Source: Helianthus annuus (lineage: Eukaryota > Streptophyta > Magnoliopsida > Asterales > Asteraceae). Taken from it: DNA of 64,000 nucleotides. The DNA is taken from contig NC_035435.2 in NCBI RefSeq assembly GCF_002127325.2, positions 14,854,502 through 14,918,501 of the forward strand, in the 5' to 3' direction. Shown here piece after piece: positions 1 to 12,366 of the stretch. The notes under the pieces were generated by a model, which did not search any database, had not been told where the DNA came from, and saw only the letters and a list, made by a program, of their open reading frames with translations. Each line of letters opens with the position of its first letter. Positions within the stretch are counted from its first letter, which is position 1. Both the position numbers and the translations under genes were made by a program.

Positions 1-315
1 TATAAATTTCCAACATTTAAAACTAAAAACATTCATAAATTCACGCGAATACAATTATTTACTACTTTTTTACTAACTTTTACAATACTTCAAACAAAAT
101 ATAATGCTCATATACTATATATATTAATAAAAAATAATTAGTTTTCGAATATCGGATTATTGGATTATCCGAAATTTTTGAAATTCATATCCGAATCCGA
201 ATCCAAAAATTCGGATTATCTGATTTTTGGATATCCGAAATTTTGGATATTTCGGATACGGATTTTCGTTTATTTCGGATTCGGTTTCGGATCCGGATTT
301 TTTTGAACACCCCTA
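1..315. mobile_element. MITE-like element, left part cut by window edge
   Basis: This AT-rich segment ends in a block built from repeated forms of ggatccgga / ccgaatccga and terminates with gaacacccct. Its partner at 43309-43727 has the same order: an AT-rich part containing gctcatatactatatatatt, then the ccgaatccga block, then the end. The terminal taggggtgttc resembles hAT-type MITE ends. It interrupts the integrase of copia 1: the integrase reading frame runs from the right straight into it near 315. The left end and target duplication are outside the window, so the superfamily is inferred. Confidence 0.6.
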
Positions 316-976
316 GCACATAGCATGCGTTGTTTACAGCTTCGGCCCAAAAGAATATGGGCAATTTGGATTCTGAGAGAAGGGTTCTTGCAGCCTCGAT
401 AAGGGCTCTATTCTTCCTTTCAGCAACTCTGTTCTGTTGAGGAACATAAGGAGCGCTGAACTGATGAACAATACCCATATCACGACACAACCCATCCGTA
501 TTTCGATTTTTAAATTCAGTTCCGTTATCACTTCTGATTCTCTTGATGGGTAAAGAATATTTTTTCTCTAATTGTTTAAACAAATCTTTCAAAATGCCGA
601 GAGTTTGATCTTTCGATTTTAAGAAAAATACCCATGAATACCTTGAAAAATCATCTAACAACCAAACAATAAGACATACCTCCAATGCTAGCTACATGGA
701 TCAGACCAAACAAATCCATGTGAAGCAGCTCTAGTGGTTGTTGGATAGAGTTTATGTTTTTAGGCTTATGAGGTTTACGTTTGATTTTCCCTTTCTCGCA
801 AAATTCACATTTATATGAAAATTGAAACTACATAAAGGAACACCCAACACCAAGTTGTTCTTTATCAAGTTATTCATTTTGCGTAGATGCACATGTCCCA
901 TCCTTCAATGCCATAGGAAATATTGATCTTCTGTTGCCTTTGATAACAAACACGTTGTCGGACTAGAGGAGTTCAC
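316..976 (-). pseudogene. Copia 1 GAG-pre-integrase and integrase fragment
   Basis: On the minus strand, about 830-976 encodes the zinc-binding pre-integrase segment (RMGHVHLRKMN-like). About 670-830 encodes the stretch ending with HMDLFG. From 316 to 685 comes the integrase core with SDNGTEFKN and PQQNRVAERKN, which hold the second Asp and the Glu of the D,D(35)E triad. The usual glycine of QQNGVAER is arginine here. Frameshifts separate the pieces near 680-840. At 315 the frame runs into the MITE and becomes low-complexity IRIRNR. The gypsy element cuts the upstream side at 976. Non-functional. Confidence 0.85.
972..976. repeat. Target-site duplication, left copy (TTCAC)
   Basis: The five bases TTCAC directly precede the LTR start TGTCACACC at 977 and are repeated at 12362-12366 after the other LTR ends in TTACA. 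A 5-bp duplication is normal for LTR retrotransposon integrases, so the gypsy insertion is a clean integration and not a rearranged copy. Confidence 0.95.
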
Positions 977-3781
977 TGTCACACCCCAACCGATGGCGGA
1001 ATCATCGGGGCGTGGCACTGAGCGAAACAGATTGTTCAGAAGTTTCCACAACAACTATCATACAATTCAGTTATATAACACGTCCCATACCGTGTCCCAA
1101 ATAATAACAAGTTATCATAGAAATCAACTAAACAATATGGGAACTGTTCCGACAACTCAGATTCTTGATTATTACAGACCGAATTAAATATTGTTTTAAG
1201 ACTTCTAGACGGCTAACTGTAGATCTTACTGACTACAGGTGCCAGTACCAGATCTACAGATAATTATGGCCCTGGAGCAGGTATGTGGACACTGTCCTAA
1301 GGTCACGGGCTTCTAGAAGCTTATTATTGCCTCGCTTCCCTAGCACGCTAGTAGCTTAAACACCTGTCACATACGTTAAAATAAAAGTCAATACATATAA
1401 TGTAAAGGTGAGTACACAAGTTTGATATAGCATATAAAGTTCGAAAAGTTACGCATAACCAAGCACGTACACAAGGGCAAACGATGCATGTAAATTATCA
1501 ACATGGGACCATCGATACCAACGACTTCGAGTTGACTGTCCGAGACAGTTCGCAATACATGATTACCACTGTAATCCATGCAAGTAATTGTCCTTAGCAA
1601 CCCCCGTGTGAACGGGTGCTGAGTCCAAACTATAGTACTACGTTGCTAAAGCAGGCAGATAGCACTCCACGTGTAAACATAATAAACAGCAATCATTTAG
1701 TCAAGTAATACATGCAAGTAGGTTAGCGTTCAAATAGTTTGTGTTGTTTGTGAATTTGATAGATTACGTATGTAACACCCAAAAGTGCTGAAAGCAAAAA
1801 GGGATCGAGTATACTCACAGTGGTTGGTTGTGGGTCGAAGGGAGCACTGAGAATAGGTTAGCCTGAACAGTTCGATAACAAAACAATGAGTAATGCGGAA
1901 AAAGTGAACAGTGGAAACTGGATCGGATAGACCATTCGATCGGACGGCTGTTCGATCGAGTGGGCTGTTCGATTGGGTTAAAGTTCGTTCGAACGTCCCG
2001 TTCGATCGACCGGCTGGCTCGATCGGCTGGTTCTTTCAAGTGGATTGTTTCTTCCTTTGATGAGAAGGATGTGTTTGTGTATGATGGTTTGCACTTTTGA
2101 AGTTTTTGCAGCATTACCTTTCAAGTTGGCCGATCGAACAGTCCGTTCGATCGGTTGGTCCAACCGATCGGTTAGCATTGCACACTTGGCAAATTGTCAC
2201 TCGATCGGGTGGCATGTTCGATCGGGTGACATCCCAATGTTTCGAAGAGGTTTAGCGTTGAAGTGAAGTATCTCATGATTCGATGAGTAATGTTTACAAT
2301 CGAGTGGCTCGATCGATCGAACAGAACTCAGTCAATACTACACCTTGTGAGTTTGTGGGCCCAGGTGCTAGTCGATCGGTTAGCCTAACCGATCGGCTGG
2401 CGTAGTCGTTCGACTAGCTGTTCGATTGAATAGTCTAGTCGTTCGGCCAGCTGTTCGACTTGGTTAACCTATCGGTTAACACTTGGTTATTCCCGTTACT
2501 TGGAGTGATTTAAAGATAGTTTGATTACACGTTGAACCTTGAAACTTTGGTCTTTACTCGACTCACTGACCCGGGCAGGAATCACCCAAGTCCGGTCAGC
2601 GGGTGTTTCAGGACCTAAGTCTAACGTTAACTCGTAATCGGTATATCTCGTGGTAGAACCCGAATCTTGAACCATGTGTTTGTTTAGAATGATTTATAAG
2701 TTGGTTCAAGCTTCGTTTTCACCGGTTTGAGTGTTAAAGAGTTGAAAGATAGATGAAAACCCGTCTTTCAATCCTTTTCCACCGTGAAATGTTAAGATCT
2801 TTGGTAGATTTTAGGTTGTTTATGTGGAAATCGGTTAGATCTAAGTTATTCATGGTGGAATGATGCCAAAACTTAGTGTTCTTGAAGAACACCATGATGA
2901 CATCACCCAAGAACACCCAGATCTTGGTGATTCCACGGTTGAAATTCAGATTTTGAAAGATAGAAAGATAGAGAATCGATTAATGAACAAAAACGTACAA
3001 AGATTGGAGTGAAATACTTACAGGTTTGAGAGAAATCTGAGAAATGGCGAGAATAGAAGGCTGGTCGGTCAGAGCTTTTCCAAAAGTGGAAAGCTTGACA
3101 AGGACAGCCCTATTTATAGGCTTCCAAAAGTGGAAAGGGTTGGCTGATCGAACAGCATCCCTGATCGAGCGGCTGCCCGATCGAACAGCCTGTTCGATCG
3201 GCTAGCCTGTTCGATCAGGTTGCCCTGTTCGATCGGCTTGCCTGGTTTTGAGTGTTTCGCGACGATTTTTGATATTTCGAGTTCGATAGTTGAGGAGTAG
3301 AGTAGGATAGAGTTTCTATTCAAATTACTTTCAGTCCTAACTACTATAACTAACATACAAGCATCCTTACAACCTATTTTCAGAGTCGGTTTCGATTGTG
3401 TTTGATTATCCTTCGAGTCTCGATTGATTTGATTGATTCACCACACTCTTTAACATAAAAGTAACATGCACATGTAACACGTAAGGCACACACACACGTA
3501 TAAAAGCATTAAATTATCCACACTTGAGTTCGATGATTGATTTGATTAGCTTGATTATTGATTGACTAGCTTTATTGCATTGTTACTTCCTATCATTCAC
3601 AGTCGGTCGTTGATTCACAGTTCGATTATCGGCCGATTAGTTTGATTATACAACACTTACTCCAAATAATATGAAAATCAAAATGAAACTAAAGTAAAAT
3701 TTATCTTTATTGATCTTTAATTCCAATAACAGTCAACTCTTGACTTTGACTTTGACCTTTGGGAAAACACGGGGTGTTACA
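977..3781 (-). repeat. Gypsy LTR, downstream (3') copy in element sense
   Basis: Begins TGTCACACCCCAACC and ends GGGGTGTTACA on the plus strand, with terminal TG/CA. It is the 3' LTR in element sense because gag-pol runs on the minus strand. Between about 1920 and 2480, and again at 3140-3240, it is packed with variants of TTCGATCG and CGATCGAACAG, giving many short palindromes. A TATAAATA box on the minus strand lies at 3111-3119. Small open frames in it are not convincing genes. Confidence 0.95.
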
Positions 3782-3796
3782 GTCTCCCCTCCTTTA
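3782..3796 (-). other. Gypsy polypurine tract
   Basis: On the minus strand the sequence next to the 3' LTR is a purine run (AAAGGAGGGGAGAC) directly before TGTAACACC. This is the plus-strand priming site for reverse transcription and fixes the inner boundary of the LTR. Confidence 0.85.
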
Positions 3797-3868
3797 GGGA
3801 ATTTCGTCCCGAAATTAGGCCGAGAACCGTACATCGCCGTGTGCTTTTACCAATTTGATGCTTCAGAT

Positions 3869-3994
3869 CTATCTGAACAACTGCGGGTACTTGGCCTTCA
3901 TGTCACTTTCGAGTTCCCAAGTGAACTCCGCGCCTCGTTTGCCTTCCCATCGTACTTTTACAATAGGAATGCGGGAGCGTCTGAGTTGCTTGGT
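3869..3994 (-). pseudogene. Chromodomain-like C-terminal tail cut off by an in-frame stop
   Basis: Directly after the TAG at 3995-3997 the same frame stays open for 41 codons to a second TAG at 3869-3871. The translation has the RRSRIPIVKVRW and EFTWE motifs typical of the C-terminal chromodomain-like tail of plant chromovirus integrases. In that family the tail is fused to integrase and is thought to guide integration to marked chromatin. The first TAG therefore looks like a point mutation, fitting a glutamine codon by C-to-T change, and not a natural terminus. Confidence 0.8.
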
Positions 3995-6900
3995 CTATCG
4001 GTCCATGATCTCGACAGGCTTTTCCACGAAGTGTAGCGTCTCATTGACCTGAAGATCGTCGAGTGGTATTATTGCGTCGTGGTCGGCTACGCATTTTCGA
4101 AGGTTTGAAATATGGAAGGTCGGGTGAACATTGCTGAGTTCTTCCGGTAATTCGAGTTTGTAGGCAACTTTACCGATCCTTTCCAGAATCTTAAAAGGTC
4201 CAACAAATCGAGGCGCAAGTTTCCCTCTTTTGCCGAATCGGACTACTCCCTTCCAAGGTGATACCTTTAAGAGCACGTAGTCGCCAACTGCAAATTCGCG
4301 GGGCTTGCGTCGTTTATCGGCGTACATCTTTTGTCTGTCCCGGGCCTTCACCAAGTTTTCCCTTATCTGGTGGATCTTGTCAGTCGTTTCTTGCAGAATC
4401 TCGGGCCCAGTCAATTGTGAATGACCGACCTCGTGCCATACAATAGGCGAGCGACATCTCCTACCATACAAGGCTTCGAAAGGTGCCATTTCGATGCTGG
4501 AGTGATAGCTATTATTGTACGAAAATTCGACCAACGGTAGGTGTTTGCTCCAACTACCACCAAAATCGATAACACACGCACGGAGCATGTCTTCAATAGT
4601 ACGAATCGTTCTTTCAGTCTGCCCGTCGGTTTGCGGGTGGAATGCGGTACTCAAATTCAGCGTCGTACCAAGAGCTGCTTGAAAAATTTCCCACAATCTC
4701 GATGTAAACCGAGCATCGCGATCAGAAATAATGTCTCGAGGCGTACCATGATTCTTAATGATCTCGTCGGTGTAGATTTGGGCTAACTTGGCCACCTTAT
4801 AGTCTTCTCGTATTGGCAGAAAGTGGGCTGATTTGGTTAGACGGTCGACTATAACCCAAATACTGTCGTGACCTGATGGCGTGGTCGGAAGCTTAGTTAT
4901 GAAATCCATAGCTATGCTTTCCCACTTCCATACGGGTATCGGCGGTTGTTCGAGTAAGCCTGAAGGTCTTTGGTGTTCAGCCTTGACTCTTGCACAAGTT
5001 AAACAGCTACCAACATATAGAGCAATATCCCTTTTCATCCCAGGCCACCAGTACTTGTAGCGAAGGTCCTGGTACATTTTGTCCGCACCGGGATGAATGG
5101 AATATCGGGATTTGTGGGCTTCGTTCATGATGATCTTTCGCAAATCTGTCCTCCTCGGAACCCAGATTCGGTCCAGATAATAGAATATCCCGTTGGCTTT
5201 GCTCACGAGCTGAGTTCCATCGTGATAGATTCGTTCTTTCTTCAACGTACGCTCGTTAAAGCAAGCGTGTTGTGCTTCGCGGATGAGAGCTTCGAGGTTA
5301 TACTGAGCCTGGATGTTTCGAACACCTATCACGTAATTCTTTCTGCTGAGGGCGTCTGCAACTACATTCGCCTTGCCTGGGTGATAACGGATCTCACAGT
5401 CGTAATCGTTGAGAAGTTCTACCCATCGGCGTTGACGCATATTGAGTTCTCTCTGGTTAAAGATATGGTGTAGGCTCTTGTGATCGGTGAAGATCGTACA
5501 CTTTGTACCATACAGGTAGTGTCGCCAAATCTTTAAGGCAAAGACAACTGCGCCTAGCTCAAGGTCATGGGTTGTATAGTTCTTCTCGTGGATTTTGAGC
5601 TGTCGAGATGCGTAAGCTATAACCTTGTCTCGTTGCATGAGAACACAGCCAAGTCCAAGGTTTGAAGCATCACAATAGACAACGAAGTCATCGCTTCCGT
5701 TCGGCAGTGTAAGAACTGGTGCATGGCACAGCATGTGTTTGAGGGTTTGGAAAGCAGTCTCCTGCGCGGTTCCCCACACAAAAGGCTTGTCTTTATGAGT
5801 AAGGGAGGTAAGCGGTACAGCAATCTTTGAGAACCCTTCGATGAATCGCCGGTAGTAACCGGCTAATCCGAGAAAAGAGCGAACTTCTGACGGATTCTTT
5901 GGCGTAACCCATCCCTTGACTGCCTCAATCTTTGCGGGATCAACGTGTATACCCCGACTATTCACAATGTGACCCAGAAATTGAACCTCCTCCAACCAGA
6001 ACTCACACTTGGAGAACTTGGCGTAGAGTTGGTTTCCCTGAAGCAACTCGAGAACCAATCGCAAATGCTGCGCATGTTCGGCCCTCGATCTGGAATAGAT
6101 CAGGACATCGTCGATAAACACAATGACGAAACGGTCTAAGAACGGTTTACACACGCGATTCATCAGATCCATGAAGACCGCGGGTGCGTTGGTCAAACCA
6201 AAAGGCATGACAACAAATTCGTAGTGGCCGTATCGGGTTCGAAAAGCGGTTTTGGGTATGTCTTCCTCTTGAATCCGCAACTGATGGTAGCCTGAACGTA
6301 GATCAATCTTGGAGAAACACTGAGCACCTTGTAATTGGTCAAACAGATCATCGATTCTTGGTAAGGGGTATCGGTTCTTGATGGTCAGCTTGTTCAATTC
6401 CCGGTAATCGATGCACATTCGGAACGACCCGTCCTTCTTTTTGACGAAAAGGACTGGTGCGCCCCATGGAGAAGTGCTCGGGCGAATGAAGCCTTTTTCA
6501 AGTAACTCTTGGAGTTGGTTTGAGAGTTCTCGCATCTCAGATGGAGCGAGTCGATACGGAGCTTTGGCCACTGGGTTGGCTCCTGGAATAAGGTCGATTC
6601 GAAAGTCGATATCACGACTTGGAGGTAATCCAGGAAGATCATCAGGGAACACCTGAGGAAATTCTCGGACAACGGGAACATCCTTGACTTCAACTTTCCT
6701 TTTCTTGTCCGTCTCTGCTACAACAATGTTGGCCAAGAAGGCTCGATATTCCTTGCGGAGATATTTGCGAGCTTGAAGACATGACATGAGCTTGAGATCT
6801 TTTGCAGTAGTTTCACCATAAACACATAGAATATCACCACTAGCTAGCACAAAACGAATCATCTTATCGGAACACACAACTTCAGCATGGTTTTCACGAA

Positions 6901-8479
6901 GAAAGTCCATGCCTACTATGACATCGAAACTTCCGAGCTGCATGGGAATGAGATTAATCGGGAATATATGATTGTTGAGCTCGAGAGTACAATCACGGAG
7001 CACAGAGTTGACAGCAATGGTTCTTCCGGTAGCGACTTCTACTTCGAATGGTGACGAAAGATAAGAGCGCTTACGTCTAAGAAGCTTCTCAAATTCAAAT
7101 GACACAAAGCAGTTATCGGCTCCAGTATCAAACAAACATGATGCATATATACCATTCACAAGGAACGTACCATTGACCACGTTGTTGTCAGCTTGAGCCT
7201 GGCGTGCGTTGATGTTGAAAGTTCTGGCGTGAGCGGCTTGTTGTTGAGGCTGCTGTTGTTGTTGCTGAGGTTGTTGGGCTTCTTGTTTCACCACTCTGTT
7301 CGGGCACCGGTTTGCGAAGTGGTTAGGGTCACCACATGCAAAGCAGGTCCGAACATTGTTTGCCGGGGCCTGTGCAGCTTGAGGAGCTTGAGGAGCAGGT
7401 AGCAGGGCTTGGTTAACAGCGGCTTGGGCTTGCGTTTGACGAGGACCATAGCGGCAACTCGCAGTGAAATGCCCGTAAACGTGGCAGTGGGCACAGAAAC
7501 GGCAGGCCACACCCACCGGGTGATGATAAGAACATGTAGCACAGAGTGGGTGGGGGCCGGTGTACGCACGCTTAGCCGGCGGCGCATTGATCACTGGCGC
7601 AGTGCGCTGTGGTTGTTGCTGTTGTGGCGGTACTGACTGAAGAGGAGCAGCATTGGTTGCGGCGGCGCAACTCTTATTCTTCTTTCTTCTTCTCGAGGAC
7701 TTGGGGGCTTGAGCAGTAGGGTTGTCGGTTGATGCGGCAGTCACTTGATGCAACGACTTGGATGGCTTATCCCAGACACCAGCCTTAACTCGCTTGTCGT
7801 TAATCTCGGCAGCGAGTAGGTAGGTTTCCTCGATTGATGCGGGTTTGGCGGCGAACACGAAATCTGCAACACAATCCGGAAGAGCACGGATGTATTTCTT
7901 GATGGTCATCTCGGGAGTCTTGACCTGGTCTGGACAGATAATGCTCAGTTGTTTGAAACGGGCGGTGAGACCAGCGTTGTCGCCCTCCTTCTGCTTGATG
8001 GTCCAGAACTCATCCTCCAACTTTTGGCGTTCGTGGGGAGGACAGAACTCGTCCAGCATGATAGCCTTCAGTTCCTCCCACGTCAGCTCGTAGGCAGCGT
8101 CGTTCCCGCGCTTATTCCTTTCGGCTGTCCACCAGTCCAATGCCCGCGACTGGAAGACACCGGTAGCATTGAGAGTTCGAAGATGATCCGGGCATCCGCT
8201 TTGACGAAGGGTAACTTCCACAGAGTCAAACCAGTGAAATAAGCCTGTAGGGCCCTCTTCACCGGTGAACTCCTTCGGTCCACACGCCTTAAATTGCTTG
8301 AAACTGAACGGGGCTTTGCTGGACTCAGTGAGGGTTCGGGATTCTTCCGACGACTTGCTTGTGTTTTCGTAGACCTCACTGACAGCTTTCGCTACAGACT
8401 TTGAGATGAGCTTGGCGAGACGTCGGTCTCTCTTTTCCTGACGGGAAAGGTTTTGGCGAGTTCTTGATGATGACGACAT
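3995..8479 (-). CDS. Gypsy gag-pol polyprotein (about 1494 aa)
   Basis: One frame encodes the structural and replication proteins of the retrotransposon. In order: gag capsid domain (about residues 60-230), a cysteine/histidine-rich segment and a CCHC knuckle [14 protein letters not shown] (about 385), and protease with FDTGA (about 450). Then come reverse transcriptase with FIDDVLIYS (about 790), RNase H with YCDASN (about 936), and integrase with the HHCC finger ending CLTCARVK (about 1160) and the D,D,E residues in MDFITKL, SDRDARF and the TDGQTER region (1190-1290). A GPF-type C-terminus with [13 protein letters not shown] follows. I start at the ATG at 8477-8479, three codons inside the longer frame that opens with TTG. 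All catalytic motifs are present. The frame stops at 3995-3997, before the chromodomain-like tail. Probably competent or nearly so. Confidence 0.95.
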   Translation of the reverse strand: MSSSSRTRQNLSRQEKRDRRLAKLISKSVAKAVSEVYENTSKSSEESRTLTESSKAPFSFKQFKACGPKEFTGEEGPTGLFHWFDSVEVTLRQSGCPDHLRTLNATGVFQSRALDWWTAERNKRGNDAAYELTWEELKAIMLDEFCPPHERQKLEDEFWTIKQKEGDNAGLTARFKQLSIICPDQVKTPEMTIKKYIRALPDCVADFVFAAKPASIEETYLLAAEINDKRVKAGVWDKPSKSLHQVTAASTDNPTAQAPKSSRRRKKNKSCAAATNAAPLQSVPPQQQQPQRTAPVINAPPAKRAYTGPHPLCATCSYHHPVGVACRFCAHCHVYGHFTASCRYGPRQTQAQAAVNQALLPAPQAPQAAQAPANNVRTCFACGDPNHFANRCPNRVVKQEAQQPQQQQQQPQQQAAHARTFNINARQAQADNNVVNGTFLVNGIYASCLFDTGADNCFVSFEFEKLLRRKRSYLSSPFEVEVATGRTIAVNSVLRDCTLELNNHIFPINLIPMQLGSFDVIVGMDFLRENHAEVVCSDKMIRFVLASGDILCVYGETTAKDLKLMSCLQARKYLRKEYRAFLANIVVAETDKKRKVEVKDVPVVREFPQVFPDDLPGLPPSRDIDFRIDLIPGANPVAKAPYRLAPSEMRELSNQLQELLEKGFIRPSTSPWGAPVLFVKKKDGSFRMCIDYRELNKLTIKNRYPLPRIDDLFDQLQGAQCFSKIDLRSGYHQLRIQEEDIPKTAFRTRYGHYEFVVMPFGLTNAPAVFMDLMNRVCKPFLDRFVIVFIDDVLIYSRSRAEHAQHLRLVLELLQGNQLYAKFSKCEFWLEEVQFLGHIVNSRGIHVDPAKIEAVKGWVTPKNPSEVRSFLGLAGYYRRFIEGFSKIAVPLTSLTHKDKPFVWGTAQETAFQTLKHMLCHAPVLTLPNGSDDFVVYCDASNLGLGCVLMQRDKVIAYASRQLKIHEKNYTTHDLELGAVVFALKIWRHYLYGTKCTIFTDHKSLHHIFNQRELNMRQRRWVELLNDYDCEIRYHPGKANVVADALSRKNYVIGVRNIQAQYNLEALIREAQHACFNERTLKKERIYHDGTQLVSKANGIFYYLDRIWVPRRTDLRKIIMNEAHKSRYSIHPGADKMYQDLRYKYWWPGMKRDIALYVGSCLTCARVKAEHQRPSGLLEQPPIPVWKWESIAMDFITKLPTTPSGHDSIWVIVDRLTKSAHFLPIREDYKVAKLAQIYTDEIIKNHGTPRDIISDRDARFTSRLWEIFQAALGTTLNLSTAFHPQTDGQTERTIRTIEDMLRACVIDFGGSWSKHLPLVEFSYNNSYHSSIEMAPFEALYGRRCRSPIVWHEVGHSQLTGPEILQETTDKIHQIRENLVKARDRQKMYADKRRKPREFAVGDYVLLKVSPWKGVVRFGKRGKLAPRFVGPFKILERIGKVAYKLELPEELSNVHPTFHISNLRKCVADHDAIIPLDDLQVNETLHFVEKPVEIMDR

Positions 8480-9540
8480 GGTCTGCAATAGACATCGCCA
8501 CAGGGCTCAACACAACGAATTCGAATCTCACTCGTCTTAGTTTACTAAAGCTTAGAATCACGTCGCATCTTACGTCACGTAGCACATATAATCACATAAG
8601 CACATAATCATAGAGGCACATAAGCATAGAAGCAATTAGAGCACATAAGCAATTAAGCAAATAGAGCACTTAATTTCCTAAACACGTACGCATTTTTATC
8701 ACAGAGGCTGTCAGAAAACAGAAACCTATAACCACAAGTCGAGTGTCGTTCGTTTTGCATATCGGATAGCATCACATTGTATCGTCTAACTTAGTCGTAT
8801 AGCGTAGCATAGTACACTGGTTTCGTTTAGGTCACATCAACAGGGATTTGAATCGAGATAGGATAGCAACAAAAGTCACGCAGATTGATAACAAATGGAG
8901 CAATCAACGAATCTTAAAACACGTAAACGGGTAAATCATATAAAATCAACGAAGCAACACTCAAAATCGGAAAATGGATTGTCTGCGGCTACTAGACTCT
9001 GACTAACCATGGCAATTTAACTATTCACAGTTGACTTGTCGTCACTTTCGACTCTAGGGGACATGTTTCTGCCTCGATTCTCGGGCATTATGCATGCGCA
9101 TTCTAGGCCATACTCGTGAGTTCAGGTCGTTGGAGTCCGTCAATTGCCTTGGCGAGATAAAATAAAGTTGGAATAACTGCCAAAGTTAGGGTTTCACCCC
9201 TAGCTCAGCAATTTCTTCCTTGTTTTAAGAAAATTTAGAGGAAAGTTTTCATCAAATTACGGGTTTCAGCCCTGATTTGGTATAATTCTCCCCCGTTTGT
9301 TGATAGAAATTTGCACAAAGTAATTGGCAAAATTTGTAATTTAGGCAGGAATTCGCGGGTTTCACCCCTAATCCCGTCCAAATTACGAAATTTGGCTCGG
9401 AGTTCGGATGTAATGATAGAATAGAAGGAAACAACATAAAATAAGCACATAAACTTGGTCTCTTGGTTCCTAGCTATAGTCTAGGTCTCTAAGACAGCGA
9501 TCCGGACTAGATCGTGTCTAACCTAATTCCCTATAGTTAT
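8480..9540 (-). other. Gypsy 5' untranslated leader
   Basis: About 1.06 kb between primer site and gag start with no supported gene. It contains a repeated phrase of the type acgggtttca.ccct (near 9190, 9260 and 9355), each next to AT-rich text, which may be an imperfect tandem duplication. The packaging signal would be expected here, but none can be identified from sequence alone. Confidence 0.7.
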
Positions 9541-9553
9541 GGCTCTGATACCA
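9541..9553 (-). other. Gypsy primer-binding site (initiator Met tRNA)
   Basis: The minus strand reads TGGTATCAGAGCC, the classic complement of the 3' end of plant initiator methionine tRNA, three bases inside the 5' LTR. It primes minus-strand DNA synthesis and confirms that the right LTR is the 5' LTR. Confidence 0.95.
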
Positions 9554-9556
9554 ATC

Positions 9557-12361
9557 TGTCACACCCCAACCGATGGCGGAATCATCGGGGCGTGGCACTG
9601 AGCGAAACAGATTGTTCAGAAGTTTCCACAACAACTATCATACAATTCAGTTATATAACACGTCCCATACCGTGTCCCAAATAATAACAAGTTATCATAG
9701 AAATCAACTAAACAATATGGGAACTGTTCCGACAACTCAGATTCTTGATTATTACAGACCGAATTAAATATTGTTTTAAGACTTCTAGACGGCTAACTGT
9801 AGATCTTACTGACTACAGGTGCCAGTACCAGATCTACAGATAATTATGGCCCTGGAGCAGGTATGTGGACACTGTCCTAAGGTCACGGGCTCCTAGAAGC
9901 TTATTATTGCCTCGCTTCCCTAGCACGCTAGTAGCTTAAACACCTGTCACATACGTTAAAATAAAAGTCAATACATATAATGTAAAGGTGAGTACACAAG
10001 TTTGATATAGCATATAAAGTTCGAAAAGTTACGCATAACCAAGCACGTACACAAGGGCAAACGATGCATGTAAATTATCAACATGGGACCATCGATACCA
10101 ACGACTTCGAGTTGACTGTCCGAGACAGTTCGCAATACATGATTACCACTGTAATCCATGCAAGTAATTGTCCTTAGCAACCCCCGTGTGAACGGGTGCT
10201 GAGTCCAAACTATAGTACTACGTTGCTAAAGCAGGCAGATAGCACTCCACGTGTAAACATAATAAACAGCAATCATTTAGTCAAGTAATACATGCAAGTA
10301 GGTTAGCGTTCAAATAGTTTGTGTTGTTTGTGAATTTGATAGATTACGTATGTAACACCCAAAAGTGCTGAAAGCAAAAAGGGATCGAGTATACTCACAG
10401 TGGTTGGTTGTGGGTCGAAGGGAGCACTGAGAATAGGTTAGCCTGAACAGTTCGATAACAAAACAATGAGTAATGCGGAAAAAGTGAACAGTGGAAACTG
10501 GATCGGATAGACCATTCGATCGGACGGCTGTTCGATCGAGTGGGCTGTTCGATTGGGTTAAAGTCCGTTCGAACGTCCCGTTCGATCGACCGGCTGGCTC
10601 GATCGGCTGGTTCTTTCAAGTGGATTGTTTCTTCCTTTGATGAGAAGGATGTGTTTGTGTATGATGGTTTGCACTTTTGAAGTTTTTGCAGCATTACCTT
10701 TCAAGTTGGCCGATCGAACAGTCCGTTCGATCGGTTGGTCCAACCGATCGGTTAGCATTGCACACTTGGCAAATTGTCACTCGATCGGGTGGCATGTTCG
10801 ATCGGGTGACATCCCAATGTTTCGAAGAGGTTTAGCATTGAAGTGAAGTATCTCATGATTCGATGAGTAATGTTTACAATCGAGTGGCTCGATCGATCGA
10901 ACAGAACTCAGTCAATACTACACCTTGTGAGTTTGTGGGCCCAGGTGCTAGTCGATCGGTTAGCCTAACCGATCGGCTGGCGTAGTCGTTCGACTAGCTG
11001 TTCGATTGAATAGTCTAGTCGTTCGGCCAGCTGTTCGACTTGGTTAACCTATCGGTTAACACTTGGTTATTCCCGTTACTTGGAGTGATTTAAAGATAGT
11101 TTGATTACACGTTGAACCTTGAAACTTTGGTCTTTACTCGACTCACTGACCCGGGCAGGAATCACCCAAGTCCGGTCAGCGGGTGTTTCAGGACCTAAGT
11201 CTAACGTTAACTCGTAATCGGTATATCTCGTGGTAGAACCCGAATCTTGAACCATGTGTTTGTTTAGAATGATTTATAAGTTGGTTCAAGCTTCGTTTTC
11301 ACCGGTTTGAGTGTTAAAGAGTTGAAAGATAGATGAAAACCCGTCTTTCAATCCTTTTCCACCGTGAAATGTTAAGATCTTTGGTAGATTTTAGGTTGTT
11401 TATGTGGAAATCGGTTAGATCTAAGTTATTCATGGTGGAATGATGCCAAAACTTAGTGTTCTTGAAGAACACCATGATGACATCACCCAAGAACACCCAG
11501 ATCTTGGTGATTTCACGGTTGAAATTCAGATTTTGAAAGATAGAAAGATAGAGAATCGATTAATGAACAAAAACGTACAAAGATTGGAGTGAAATACTTA
11601 CAGGTTTGAGAGAAATCTGAGAAATGGCGAGAATAGAAGGCTGGTCGGTCAGAGCTTTTCCAAAAGTGGAAAGCTTGACAAGGACAGCCCTATTTATAGG
11701 CTTCCAAAAGTGGAAAGGGTTGGCTGATCGAACAGCATCCCTGATCGAGCGGCTGCCCGATCGAACAGCCTGTTCGATCGGCTAGCCTGTTCGATCAGGT
11801 TGCCCTGTTCGATCGGCTTGCCTGGTTTTGAGTGTTTCGCGACGATTTTTGATATTTCGAGTTCGATAGTTGAGGAGTAGAGTAGGATAGAGTTTCTATT
11901 CAAATTACTTTCAGTCCTAACTACTATAACTAACATACAAGCATCCTTACAACCTATTTTCAGAGTCGGTTTCGATTGTGTTTGATTATCCTTCGAGTCT
12001 CGATTGATTTGATTGATTCACCACACTCTTTAACATAAAAGTAACATGCACATGTAACACGTAAGGCACACACACACGTATAAAAGCATTAAATTATCCA
12101 CACTTGAGTTCGATGATTGATTTGATTAGCTTGATTATTGATTGACTAGCTTTATTGCATTGTTACTTCCTATCATTCACAGTCGGTCGTTGATTCACAG
12201 TTCGATTATCGGCCGATTAGTTTGATTATACAACACTTACTCCAAATAATATGAAAATCAAAATGAAACTAAAGTAAAATTTATCTTTATTGATCTTTAA
12301 TTCCAATAACAGTCAACTCTTGACTTTGACTTTGACCTTTGGGAAAACACGGGGTGTTACA
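9557..12361 (-). repeat. Gypsy LTR, upstream (5') copy in element sense
   Basis: Same length and ends as the LTR at 977-3781 and differing at four positions. It carries the promoter used for the genomic RNA, and the same TTCGATCG-type motif clusters at about 10500-11060 and 11720-11820. Confidence 0.95.
11691..11699 (-). promoter_or_regulatory. Probable TATA box of the gypsy 5' LTR
   Basis: The minus strand reads CCTATAAATAGGG here. It is the only strong TATA-type sequence in the right place in the LTR, about 2.1 kb upstream of the LTR/leader junction. Transcription start is inferred, not seen. Confidence 0.55.
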
Positions 12362-12366
12362 TTCAC
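12362..12366. repeat. Target-site duplication, right copy (TTCAC)
   Basis: Matches 972-976 exactly and marks the right edge of the gypsy insertion inside copia 1. Confidence 0.95.

Larger units (their letters stand above)
977..12361 (-). mobile_element. Complete young Ty3-gypsy chromovirus (Tekay/Del-like), minus strand
   Basis: The element has two 2805-bp LTRs (977-3781 and 9557-12361), a primer site matching the initiator methionine tRNA, a polypurine tract, a single gag-pol frame and a 5-bp target duplication. Comparing the LTRs by eye line by line gives four substitutions (1312/9892, 1985/10565, 2257/10837, 2933/11513), all transitions, with no indels. At the commonly used grass rate of 1.3e-8 per site per year this is some tens of thousands of years. 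Reverse transcriptase before integrase and the chromodomain-like tail point to a chromovirus; the Tekay/Del assignment is from general resemblance. Confidence 0.95.

Noticed and set aside
1388..3356. Small open frames in the gypsy LTR, repeated at 9968-11936
   Set aside because: They are identical in both LTRs simply because the LTRs are identical, with no conserved domain and overlapping palindromic repeats.
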